This document shows, piece by piece, positions 1-7,749 of a DNA stretch of 49,988 nucleotides. A program made the position numbers and the translations under genes. The stretch is from an uncultured Actinomycetes bacterium (lineage in GTDB: Bacteria; Actinomycetota; Actinomycetes; Nanopelagicales; Nanopelagicaceae): assembly GCA_937888825.1 (NCBI GenBank), contig CALBFE010000019.1, positions 1 through 49,988 on the forward strand, read 5' to 3'. A model generated the notes under the pieces. That model ran no database searches. It had not been told where the DNA came from and saw nothing but the letters and a program-made list of their open reading frames with translations. Position 1 is the first letter of the stretch. Each line of letters begins with the position of its first letter.

Positions 1-1133
1 CGTAGTAGATGTGCTTGTGCACGCGTGCGAGCATCATCTTCTAGAGCACTGACATCAGCTAAATCTCGCAGAGTTTTCGGTGAATCTTTCTCAAGATCTT
101 TCACAACGGCGGTAATTACTTCCACAATAGATTTAAATTGCAGCTTCTTTGATATAAATGCAGCAACGGCCGCCTCGTTAGCAGCATTGAATATCGCAGG
201 CAATCCTCCACCAATTTCACCGCAATGGCGCGCTAAATCAATGCTTGGGAACTTTCTGACATCAATAGGTGCAAAACTCCATGAATGTGGGGTGGACCAA
301 TCAATCGGCGGAGTTGAATTACTTAATCTATTCGGCCAGTTCATTGCATATGCAATAGCACCTCTCATATTAGGTGGACTGGCCTGGGCAATAGTTGAAC
401 CATCATTGAACTCAACAAGTGAGTGAACAACAGATTGTGGATGAATCACAGCTTCGATACTTGAGTATGGCAAACCAAATAAGTAATGCGCCTCAATGAT
501 TTCAAGGCCTTTGTTAACAAGGGTTGCTGAGTTAATCGTAACAACGGCCCCCATTGACCATGTCGGATGCTTAAGTGCTTCTTCCACAGTAATTCCATCA
601 AGATTGGAGCGATCTCTAAATGCTCCTCCGCTAGCTGTTAATACAATCTTCGTTATTTCAGATTGCTTGCCAGCTAAGGCAGACTGAAAAATCGCACTGT
701 GCTCAGAGTCAACAGGAATAATCTGGTGTTCTCTAGCCCTAGACATAACCAAATCGCCAGCAGCAACTAGTGATTCTTTATTGGCAAGAGCTAGCGTGTT
801 ACCGGCATCTAAAGCGGCAAGGGTTGGGCCAAGACCAATTGAACCTGTTATTCCATTGAGTACAACATCACAGTTTATTGCTGCGATTTCCGTAGAAGCG
901 TTGGCTCCATCAATGACTGTGATCCCAGGTAATGCTTTGCCCACCATATCTGCATTATTTACAACCCCAACATATGAAACCTCAAATTGCTTAGCCTGGG
1001 CAATAACTAATTCCGGGTTACTTCCTGCCGATGAAATTGCGACAACTCTAAATAGATGCGGATTACTTGCAATGACTTCAAGGGCCTGAACACCAATTGA
1101 GCCTGTTGAGCCCAAAATAACTACATCACGCAT
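1..1133 (-). CDS. dxr: 1-deoxy-D-xylulose 5-phosphate reductoisomerase, 3' end cut by window edge
   Basis: Second step of the MEP isoprenoid pathway: NADPH-dependent rearrangement and reduction of DXP to MEP, in the cytosol. The translation starts MRDVVILGSTGSIG, with the NADPH-binding GSTGSIG at residues 8-14. NKE (118-120) and the metal/substrate segment DSEHSA (142-147) follow, then HPQSVVHS further on. About 377 residues are visible; the family is usually 380-400, so only the last few are lost beyond base 1. The ATG directly abuts the TAA of the upstream ureohydrolase gene, so translation is probably coupled. In related genomes dxr lies near cdsA and rlmN; here a polyamine cassette separates them. 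Confidence 0.95.
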   Translation of the reverse strand, partial: MRDVVILGSTGSIGVQALEVIASNPHLFRVVAISSAGSNPELVIAQAKQFEVSYVGVVNNADMVGKALPGITVIDGANASTEIAAINCDVVLNGITGSIGLGPTLAALDAGNTLALANKESLVAAGDLVMSRAREHQIIPVDSEHSAIFQSALAGKQSEITKIVLTASGGAFRDRSNLDGITVEEALKHPTWSMGAVVTINSATLVNKGLEIIEAHYLFGLPYSSIEAVIHPQSVVHSLVEFNDGSTIAQASPPNMRGAIAYAMNWPNRLSNSTPPIDWSTPHSWSFAPIDVRKFPSIDLARHCGEIGGGLPAIFNAANEAAVAAFISKKLQFKSIVEVITAVVKDLEKDSPKTLRDLADVSALEDDARTRAQAHLL

Positions 1134-2132
1134 TTATCGATCCAGAAGATTTTGTGTTGGTGAGTACTTAGTTCCTGAACGACGTTTTGCAATCGCACTC
1201 AGCGCCTCTAAAACAACGCGATTAGCCAAGATTGCAGTTATATCTGCGCTATCAAAAGCAGGTGCAACTTCAACAATATCAATACCCACAACTGGTAGTT
1301 CAAGACAGATTCTGCGCACAGACTCCAAAAGTTCGCGACTCGTCATTCCCCCTGGTTCAGGAGTTCCCGTTCCTGGCGCCATTCCTGGATCAACAACATC
1401 GATATCAACTGATAAGAAAACGCCATCGCACTCATTAGTTAGAATTGAAAAAGATTCATCTAGGACAGTATTGAGTCCGCGGTGGTGAATCTCAGTCATT
1501 TCATATGAGCGCATTCCTTGATCGCGCATCCAATCTAGTGTCTTTGCATCTGGCCAATAGCCGCGCAGACCTAACTGTAAGAAACGATCTCCGCGCACTG
1601 TGCCCGTGTCAATTAAACGACGCATAGGTGTGCCATGGCCAACTAAGGCACCCCATTGATCTTCTCCTGTGTCGGCATGTGCATCAAAATGAATCATTGA
1701 AATCTTGCCCATGCCCCGATGGCGTGCAATTCCCGCAACATCTGCAGATGCAATTGAATGATCCCCACCAAGAATTACTGGAATCGCACCAGCTCGTGAA
1801 ATCTTCTCTGTTGCTTGAGCCAACACTTCTAGCGATGCAATTAAATCACTACCGGGCATTAATAGATCTCCGGCATCAACAACTTTCATCTCCTTTAATG
1901 CATCAATGCGCAAAGCTAAATGTGGACGCTCGGCATCATGTGGTAAATAGTCGCCCCCGCGAATTGCCTGCGGACCAAACTTTGCACCTGATCGATGTGA
2001 TGTTCCGCTATCAATAGGAGCACCAACAATGACCACATCAGCGTCGGCATAGGAGGAAGGAATATCTAAATCACAGCGCTCGATTCCAAGAAATGTGAAA
2101 TCGGGGCCATACATATTGCCGTGATTGGTCAT
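1134..2132 (-). CDS. speB: Agmatinase / guanidinobutyrase-type ureohydrolase
   Basis: Arginase/agmatinase family enzyme that hydrolyses a guanidino group to urea plus an amine, using two manganese ions. Metal ligands are all present: H125 in GGDHS (122-126), D150/H152/D154 in HFDAHAD (148-154), and D243/D245 in SVDIDVVDP. The C-terminal PGTGTPEPGG segment is also typical. Length 332 fits the family. It follows the FAD oxidoreductase by 22 bases and precedes dxr with no gap. Substrate is not settled by sequence: agmatine (giving putrescine) and 4-guanidinobutyrate (giving GABA) are both consistent with the neighbouring polyamine transporter and aminoaldehyde dehydrogenase. The symbol follows the commonest annotation of the family. 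Confidence 0.88.
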   Translation of the reverse strand: MTNHGNMYGPDFTFLGIERCDLDIPSSYADADVVIVGAPIDSGTSHRSGAKFGPQAIRGGDYLPHDAERPHLALRIDALKEMKVVDAGDLLMPGSDLIASLEVLAQATEKISRAGAIPVILGGDHSIASADVAGIARHRGMGKISMIHFDAHADTGEDQWGALVGHGTPMRRLIDTGTVRGDRFLQLGLRGYWPDAKTLDWMRDQGMRSYEMTEIHHRGLNTVLDESFSILTNECDGVFLSVDIDVVDPGMAPGTGTPEPGGMTSRELLESVRRICLELPVVGIDIVEVAPAFDSADITAILANRVVLEALSAIAKRRSGTKYSPTQNLLDR

Positions 2133-2138
2133 GGCTTA

Positions 2139-2144
2139 AGAATA
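2139..2144 (-). promoter_or_regulatory. Candidate -10 box (TATTCT) for leaderless ureohydrolase mRNA
   Basis: TATTCT ends 6 bases before the ATG at 2132 and there is no Shine-Dalgarno between them. A weak -35-like TTTGAT lies 16 bases upstream. Inference from the TANNNT pattern only. Confidence 0.35.
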
Positions 2145-2154
2145 GAGGTAAAGC

Positions 2155-3567
2155 TTAAGAATCAAAGCCCAAGCCTAAAACATCAAGCAATCTCAGCCAT
2201 AAATTACGCTTGCCCTGATTTTGATCGGCCCTATTGATTGACCACTGCGTAATACGGATAAAAATAAACTTCAAAGGCTCAGGGGGAAATGGCAACGGCT
2301 TCTTTCGTACCATCTTTAAACGAGTGCGTTCGTTGTCAACCTTATCCAGAAGATCTAACATCACTTGTGCACCAAATCGAGTTGAGCCAACACCTAGCCC
2401 GGTAAAGCCCAATACATATGCCACGCGTCCACCATAGGCTTTACCCCAAAATGGTGAGAATCGTGAACACGTATCAATTGCTCCGCCCCAACCATGTGTG
2501 AACTTAATACCCTTCAACTGCGGGAAAGTTTCTAAGAATGCTTGTGCCAAGTGCGCATACGTTTCAGCATCTGTTTCATACTCTTGGCGTACTTTGCCAC
2601 GGAAGTTATAAATTGCATCATAACCACCCCATAAAATCTCATTGTCTTTGGTTAAACGGTAATAATGGAATTGGTTTCCAGCCTCTGACAGACCTTCACG
2701 GCCATCCCAACCAATAGATTTCATTTGCGCTTTAGTCAATGGTTCTGTGACTAGTTGAAAGTCATACACCGGAACAACATATTTGTGAGCACGCTTAACC
2801 AGAGATTTAAATACATTCGTTGCAAGTGCAACTTTTTGTGCATAAACAGAACCATATGGTGTGTGAACAATCATTCCGCCACTTGTGCGCTCTAACCATT
2901 CCACATGGGTATTTTCAAAAATCTTCACACCCAACTTCAAACATGCTCTCTCTAATCCCCATACCAACCGCGCTGGATCAACTAGTGCAGTTCCGTCTGG
3001 ATCCCACAACGCTGCCTTGGATAACGGAGAGTTAACGCGTGCCTGTATCTCATCTTGACCCAGAACTTCAACGTTGTCTCCAAAAGAGTTTCGAAGATTT
3101 GCCTCATCTACTAAGCCTTGAATCTGCCACTCTTCATTGGCGATGCGTAGCTCACCCGTCCATTCAAATTGGCAGTCAATCCCATATCGTTTGATAGTCT
3201 CTTCAATGAGATCTAAATTCTCTCGACCCAAACGTTCAATAACGGCCATCTCATCTTTAAATCTGCTGTATCCATTCATGAAGCCGTGGGTCAATGAATA
3301 GCTACAAAATCCGCCATTTCGCCCAGATGCCCCCGCGCCAGTTTCACGTTGTTCAACAATGATTACTTCGCGTTCTGGATTTTGTTCTTTTGCAATGAGC
3401 GCGGTCCACAAACCGGTATAGCCAGCACCCACCACACATAAATCTGTGGTGACATCACCAATTAATGTTGGATTTGGTTGTGGTTCAAGGGGGTCTTCAT
3501 CTAGCCAATACAAAGCTGGCTGCATATGTGAAAGATGCTTGAGAACGTGAGGGTCGATGGTTGCCAT
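2155..3567 (-). CDS. FAD-dependent amine/amino-acid oxidoreductase (DAO family, PuuB-like)
   Basis: FAD-binding oxidoreductase of the glycine/D-amino-acid oxidase superfamily. The dinucleotide-binding VVGAGYTG is at 45-52, and GAGASGRNGGF at 77-87 is the segment typical of gamma-glutamylputrescine oxidase (PuuB) and related amine oxidases. Near the C-terminus is a GFTGLGVGSTRFG FAD-contact segment. Length 470 is slightly longer than PuuB (about 426). It lies between potC and the ureohydrolase gene, so a polyamine or guanidinoamine is a likely substrate, oxidised to an aminoaldehyde for the dehydrogenase at 7750-9174. No gamma-glutamylputrescine synthetase (PuuA) is visible here, so it may act on the free amine. 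Exact substrate unknown. Confidence 0.8.
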   Translation of the reverse strand: MATIDPHVLKHLSHMQPALYWLDEDPLEPQPNPTLIGDVTTDLCVVGAGYTGLWTALIAKEQNPEREVIIVEQRETGAGASGRNGGFCSYSLTHGFMNGYSRFKDEMAVIERLGRENLDLIEETIKRYGIDCQFEWTGELRIANEEWQIQGLVDEANLRNSFGDNVEVLGQDEIQARVNSPLSKAALWDPDGTALVDPARLVWGLERACLKLGVKIFENTHVEWLERTSGGMIVHTPYGSVYAQKVALATNVFKSLVKRAHKYVVPVYDFQLVTEPLTKAQMKSIGWDGREGLSEAGNQFHYYRLTKDNEILWGGYDAIYNFRGKVRQEYETDAETYAHLAQAFLETFPQLKGIKFTHGWGGAIDTCSRFSPFWGKAYGGRVAYVLGFTGLGVGSTRFGAQVMLDLLDKVDNERTRLKMVRKKPLPFPPEPLKFIFIRITQWSINRADQNQGKRNLWLRLLDVLGLGFDS

Positions 3568-3697
3568 CGCGCTATCCGGCCTTGACCGGAATCACCCCTT
3601 CAATCATTACTCGTAGTTGGCCCGGGTCCTCCGGAACCTAACCCCACAGCGCAGATTTTCTTAAACAACCTGTAGTTCGCTCTGGACTAGCAAAATA
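3568..3697 (-). other. 130-base gap between potC and the FAD oxidoreductase gene, with small hairpins
   Basis: The largest gap inside the polyamine cassette. It contains a perfect 5-bp inverted repeat, TCCGG (3575-3579) and CCGGA (3586-3590), with a 6-base loop about 8 bases before the oxidoreductase ATG, and a weaker GC-rich repeat around 3620-3635. No convincing -35/-10 pair, T-tract terminator or known riboswitch consensus was recognised. It could be an mRNA processing or translation-control leader. No open frame of interest lies within it. Confidence 0.3.
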
Positions 3698-4534
3698 CTA
3701 GCGGGTTCTCTTGCGTTTTACTAGTTGCGCCGCAATAACTATGGCTAATGCCAAGAAAAACATTGCAGAACCAATCACGTTAGCTTGTGCGGGAATGCCG
3801 CGTGCGGCAGAAACATATACAAATTTAGGGAAGGTAATCAGCGTTCCTGAGTTGAAATTAGTAATAATAAAATCATCAAAAGACAGACTAAAGGCTAATA
3901 AAGCAGCCCCTGCAATACCTGGTGCTACTAATGGCAAAGTAACTCTACGGAATGTTTCAAGTTCATTGGCATAGAGATCCATTGCAGCTTGTTCAAGACG
4001 TGGGTCAAGGGATGCAATACGGGCCTTGACGGTTACCACCACAAAGGAAATACAAAACACTACGTGTGCAATAACTGTTGGCCAGAATCCTGGATTGATT
4101 TTAAATACCAAAAACAATGAAAGAAGTGAAGCGCCAAGAACAATTTCAGGTGTTGCCATCGGCAAAAAGATGAGCAGGTTTGAACTTGAGCGGCCCTTAA
4201 ACTTATATCGCCCAATTGCAAAGGCAATCATTGTGCCTAAGATTGTTGAAAATATTGTGGCAAGCAACCCAATTTTTATTGAATTACCAAGGGCCTTACA
4301 AACTTCCGGTGCTCCGCAAGGGTTTTGCCAATTACTTAAGGTAAATCCCTTCCAGATTAAATTGCTCTTGCCTGAGTCATTAAATGAGAATACAAATGTG
4401 TAAGCAACTGGAATAAAGAGATAGGTAAAGCCGAAGATCATGTAAATACGCAGCAAGTTGCGCCCAAACCAACGTGAGAATCTGGCCTTAACTGGAATGG
4501 TTGGGATGGAGGCGTCCTTAATCTTCTGGCTCAT
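3698..4534 (-). CDS. potC: Spermidine/putrescine ABC transporter permease PotC
   Basis: Inner-membrane permease of a polyamine ABC importer. About six hydrophobic segments are seen, starting with one near residues 30-52. The EAA motif that contacts the ATPase is at EQAAMDLYANELETFRRV, followed by TLPLVAPGI. Length 278 fits PotC (about 260-280). Its ATG overlaps the potB stop by four bases (ATGA), so the two are translationally coupled and probably form a heterodimer. It is last of the four transporter genes in transcription order. The substrate (putrescine, spermidine or a guanidino-amine) is inferred from the family and neighbours. Confidence 0.92.
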   Translation of the reverse strand: MSQKIKDASIPTIPVKARFSRWFGRNLLRIYMIFGFTYLFIPVAYTFVFSFNDSGKSNLIWKGFTLSNWQNPCGAPEVCKALGNSIKIGLLATIFSTILGTMIAFAIGRYKFKGRSSSNLLIFLPMATPEIVLGASLLSLFLVFKINPGFWPTVIAHVVFCISFVVVTVKARIASLDPRLEQAAMDLYANELETFRRVTLPLVAPGIAGAALLAFSLSFDDFIITNFNSGTLITFPKFVYVSAARGIPAQANVIGSAMFFLALAIVIAAQLVKRKRTR

Positions 4535-5385
4535 ACCAACTCCTCCGTTCCTGCTTTGCGAATATATAAAGTAACGAGAACCAAGATAGCTGCCATCAAA
4601 GTGAAAGAAAGGGCAGCAGCCGTTGGATAATCAACAATCTTGAAATAACGTGACTCAATCACATTACCGATCATCTTTGTATTAGGACTTCCCAAAATCG
4701 CAGCGTTAACATAGTCGCCAGCCGCTGGAATAAATGTCAAAAGAGTTCCGGCAACCACACCTGGCAATGAAAGGGGAACAGTAACCCGTCGAAAAGCTGT
4801 TATTCCATTGGCATAGAGATCACCGGCTGCCTCAATGGTACGAGGATCAATGCGCTCTAGTGATGCATATAGCGGCAGGGTCATAAATGGTAAGAAGTTG
4901 TACGTCATACCTGCCACCACTGCTATTGAAGTCGAAGTCAGCGTGGTCTGCTCCCCGATGATGTGCAGGCTGCGAAGGCCAGGAACAACGAAACCTTCTT
5001 CACCGAGAATCTGCTTCCAAGCAATCGTGCGAAGGAGGAAAGAAGTGAAGAAAGGAGCAACAACTAAAACAAGAAGAATATTTTTGAATTTTCCTGATTT
5101 GAAAGCAATTGCATAAGCCAGTGGGTAAGCGATTGCTAAGGCAAATACAGTGGCCAAGGTGGCATATAAAAATGATCGACCAAACTGTTCCTTATTATCA
5201 ACAAATGCTTGGATGTAGTTACCAAAGGCAAGAGTTTGCTCGTATTCACCAGTATCACCACCTGCTACCCGAGTCTGGGTTGATGTTTGTGCAAGGTTAA
5301 TAATCGGCAGGATAAAGAAAGTAAATAGAAAAGCAAAACCTGGGAGAAGGAGCAGATAAGGAACGCGTACCTTTGGGAAGGACAC
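4531..5385 (-). CDS. potB: Spermidine/putrescine ABC transporter permease PotB
   Basis: Partner permease of PotC. The first hydrophobic segment (about residues 8-28) is followed by a periplasm-facing loop and about five further membrane segments. The EAA motif is IEAAGDLYANGITAFRRV followed by TVPLSLPGV. Length 284 matches the family. The start is a GTG at 5385 preceded by a strong GAGGAG Shine-Dalgarno, four bases after the potA stop. Its end overlaps the potC start. The short spacings indicate one transcript potD-potA-potB-potC. Confidence 0.92.
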   Translation of the reverse strand: MSFPKVRVPYLLLLPGFAFLFTFFILPIINLAQTSTQTRVAGGDTGEYEQTLAFGNYIQAFVDNKEQFGRSFLYATLATVFALAIAYPLAYAIAFKSGKFKNILLVLVVAPFFTSFLLRTIAWKQILGEEGFVVPGLRSLHIIGEQTTLTSTSIAVVAGMTYNFLPFMTLPLYASLERIDPRTIEAAGDLYANGITAFRRVTVPLSLPGVVAGTLLTFIPAAGDYVNAAILGSPNTKMIGNVIESRYFKIVDYPTAAALSFTLMAAILVLVTLYIRKAGTEELV

Positions 5386-5389
5386 TTTA

Positions 5390-6535
5390 TTACTCCTCTA
5401 ATTCCTCAGGATTAACTTCTGTACCTGCGTCAACATCCTCATCCCCGCGCAGGCCAAATGTAAAGTTTGGCTCCCATGAAATATTTACTTCATCACCTTT
5501 ATTAAAGGGTGCAACACCATCATCATTTTGCTCAAAGACCATTAATTCCTGGCCCCAAGGCATAGCAACTACATACTGCGTACTCACGCCAATATATGAA
5601 ACATCTTCAATCCGCCCGCCAGATAATGTATTGCCTCTCACGGGAGTTCCAAGACGTGAAATTCTAAATTTCTCTGGACGAATTCCTGCATAGAGTGAGT
5701 TATCAACTGCATGGCTGCGCTTTTTAGACATAGAAATCTTTTGGCCATAGAGGTCGACAACTAAATTATCTCCATCATTTGCATCAATTTTGCCCTTAAT
5801 CAAATTAGATTGACCAAGGAAGTTGGCAACAAATGCTGTTTCAGGATCGTCATAGAGATCTGCTGGAGAGCCCATTTGCTCAATCTTGCCCTCATTCATA
5901 ACCGCGATCGTGTCAGCCATAGTCATAGCTTCTTCTTGATCGTGTGTTACGTGAACGAAAGTTAAGCCCACTTCACGCTGAATCCACTTGAGTTCGATCT
6001 GCATCTGGCGACGTAGCTTGAGATCAAGTGCACCTAACGGTTCATCAAGAAGCAAAAGGGCTGGGCGGTTAACTATTGCGCGAGCAAGTGCAATGCGCTG
6101 TTGTTGACCACCTGATAACTGCATTGGCTTGCGCTCTGCTAAATGTGGAAGCTCGACAAGATTGAGAACCTTTTCGACCTGTTCCTTCACATCTTTGATT
6201 CCGCGACGGCGAAGACCAAAAGCGATATTTTCAAAGATAGTTAAATGAGGAAATAGCGCATAATTTTGAAAAACAGTATTAATTGGACGCTGATACGGAC
6301 GCGTAGTTGTAATGTCCGTATCACCCAAGTGAATACTTCCACCTGTTGGTTCCTCTAATCCTGCAACCATACGAAGCGTTGTAGTTTTGCCACAACCTGA
6401 AGGGCCAAGCAATGCAAAGAAAGATCCTTTTGGAATCGTAAGAGTTAAATCATCGACCGCAGTGAAGTCACCATATGACTTCGTAATGCGAGTTAGACGT
6501 AGATCTCCCCTTGCAGAAATTGAATCTTTCGCCAC
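5390..6535 (-). CDS. potA: Spermidine/putrescine ABC transporter ATP-binding protein PotA
   Basis: ATPase that powers the polyamine importer from the cytosolic side. Walker A GPSGCGKT is at 44-51, the ABC signature LSGGQ at 140-144, Walker B LLLLDEP at 160-166, and the switch histidine H198 in THDQ. The remainder (about 240-370) is the TOBE-type regulatory domain usual in PotA/MalK-like proteins. Length 381 is typical. The start is a GTG at 6535 that shares one base with the potD TAG, so termination and reinitiation are coupled. The acidic tail after residue 360 is not a recognised domain. Confidence 0.93.
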   Translation of the reverse strand: MAKDSISARGDLRLTRITKSYGDFTAVDDLTLTIPKGSFFALLGPSGCGKTTTLRMVAGLEEPTGGSIHLGDTDITTTRPYQRPINTVFQNYALFPHLTIFENIAFGLRRRGIKDVKEQVEKVLNLVELPHLAERKPMQLSGGQQQRIALARAIVNRPALLLLDEPLGALDLKLRRQMQIELKWIQREVGLTFVHVTHDQEEAMTMADTIAVMNEGKIEQMGSPADLYDDPETAFVANFLGQSNLIKGKIDANDGDNLVVDLYGQKISMSKKRSHAVDNSLYAGIRPEKFRISRLGTPVRGNTLSGGRIEDVSYIGVSTQYVVAMPWGQELMVFEQNDDGVAPFNKGDEVNISWEPNFTFGLRGDEDVDAGTEVNPEELEE

Positions 6536-7710
6536 TAGTTTCCTTGAGCTTGTTGGAACGCCTCAGCCCACTTTGTCTCTTCATCTGGTGTGAGAGAGCG
6601 GAAAACATTAAGGCGAGATGAAGTCTTTTCAGTTGGGAAGATGTACTCACTTGTAGCAAGCTCTGGAGCAATCTTTTCCATCTCAGCTTGTGCACCCTTT
6701 ATTGGACACACATAGTTCACATAAGCAGCTACTTCTGCCGCAACTGCAGGCTCATAGTAGTAATTAATCAACTTTTCACCATTTGCCTTGCCAGCAGCAG
6801 ATGCAGTCGATGGAATTATCAAGTTATCACCAGAGATAGTTCCGCCTGATTCTGGAATTGCGAAGTCAAACTTTCCTTCATTTTCAGATGCAAGGATGAA
6901 CATATCGCCAGACCAGCCAATGACTGCAGTTGCATCTCCTGATGTAAGGTCTTCTGCATATTCATTACCCTTAACGCCACGAATCCATCCATCAGAGATC
7001 TTCTTAGCCATGAAATCAACAGCATTCATAAACTCGTCTTCGGTGACCTTAGTGATATCAACACCTTGACCCAACAAAATTATTCCGATTGTGTCGCGCA
7101 TTTCAGTAAGAACAACGATTTTTCCTTTGTTTTGAGGTGCAAAGAGATCATCAAGTGTGCGAATTCCCTTTGGATTCTTTTCAACATTCCATCCGAAACC
7201 GCCCATGATGCCCTGCCATGTAAGAGTTGATCCACGGTTAGGGTCATATGAAGGTGATGCAAGTGAATCAAGAATATTTACTTTATTTGGAATATTCGCA
7301 GTGTCAAACTTTTGCGTATAGCCTAAACGAATCCAACGAGCTGCCATCCAGTCAGTTGGTGTAACAACGTCATAACCAATATCTTCGCCAAGCTTTAGCT
7401 GAGCCTGGACTTTTCCATAGAACTCATCATTGTCGTTGTAATCTTCAAAATACTTTGCATCGATTCCGCTTTGTTCTGAGAACTTAACAAGAGTTGGGTA
7501 CGTCTTTGAATCTTCATCAAAATCTAAATACAAAGGCCAGTTACCCCAGCGCACAGTGTTTTCTGCAGAGGCACTATCTCCACCACCACCGCATGCCGCT
7601 AAGAGTCCTGCTGCACCAACACCACCTGCTCCTGCTAAAACGGTACGACGTGAAATCTGAGTTCTAAGTATGGAACGTGCTTCAGGTGAAAGTGATCGCT
7701 CTTTTGCCAT
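6535..7710 (-). CDS. potD: Polyamine ABC transporter substrate-binding lipoprotein (PotD/PotF family)
   Basis: Extracytoplasmic binding protein that delivers the amine to PotBC. The N-terminus has a twin-arginine signal (SRRTVLAGAG, R21-R22) ending in a lipobox LLAAC with the lipidated cysteine at 40, followed by a glycine-rich linker. It is therefore probably a Tat-exported, membrane-anchored lipoprotein. The mature part has VRWGNWPLYLDFDE near its start, in the style of spermidine/putrescine-binding proteins. Length 391. A good Shine-Dalgarno (AAGGAGC) precedes the ATG. It lies 39 bases after the aminoaldehyde dehydrogenase gene and directly before potA. The ligand could be putrescine, spermidine, agmatine or another cationic amine. 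Confidence 0.9.
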   Translation of the reverse strand: MAKERSLSPEARSILRTQISRRTVLAGAGGVGAAGLLAACGGGGDSASAENTVRWGNWPLYLDFDEDSKTYPTLVKFSEQSGIDAKYFEDYNDNDEFYGKVQAQLKLGEDIGYDVVTPTDWMAARWIRLGYTQKFDTANIPNKVNILDSLASPSYDPNRGSTLTWQGIMGGFGWNVEKNPKGIRTLDDLFAPQNKGKIVVLTEMRDTIGIILLGQGVDITKVTEDEFMNAVDFMAKKISDGWIRGVKGNEYAEDLTSGDATAVIGWSGDMFILASENEGKFDFAIPESGGTISGDNLIIPSTASAAGKANGEKLINYYYEPAVAAEVAAYVNYVCPIKGAQAEMEKIAPELATSEYIFPTEKTSSRLNVFRSLTPDEETKWAEAFQQAQGN

Positions 7711-7749
7711 TGATGTGCTCCTTATTGTGTTGGGTCCTTGGGCGAAATA

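Noticed and set aside
25-1089. Several plus-strand open frames at the left edge
   Set aside because: They lie opposite dxr, whose minus-strand translation carries clear family motifs.
3568-3697. Guanidine-I (ykkC-type) riboswitch before the FAD oxidoreductase gene
   Set aside because: The ureohydrolase context prompted the check, but the conserved sequence blocks of that class were not recognisable.
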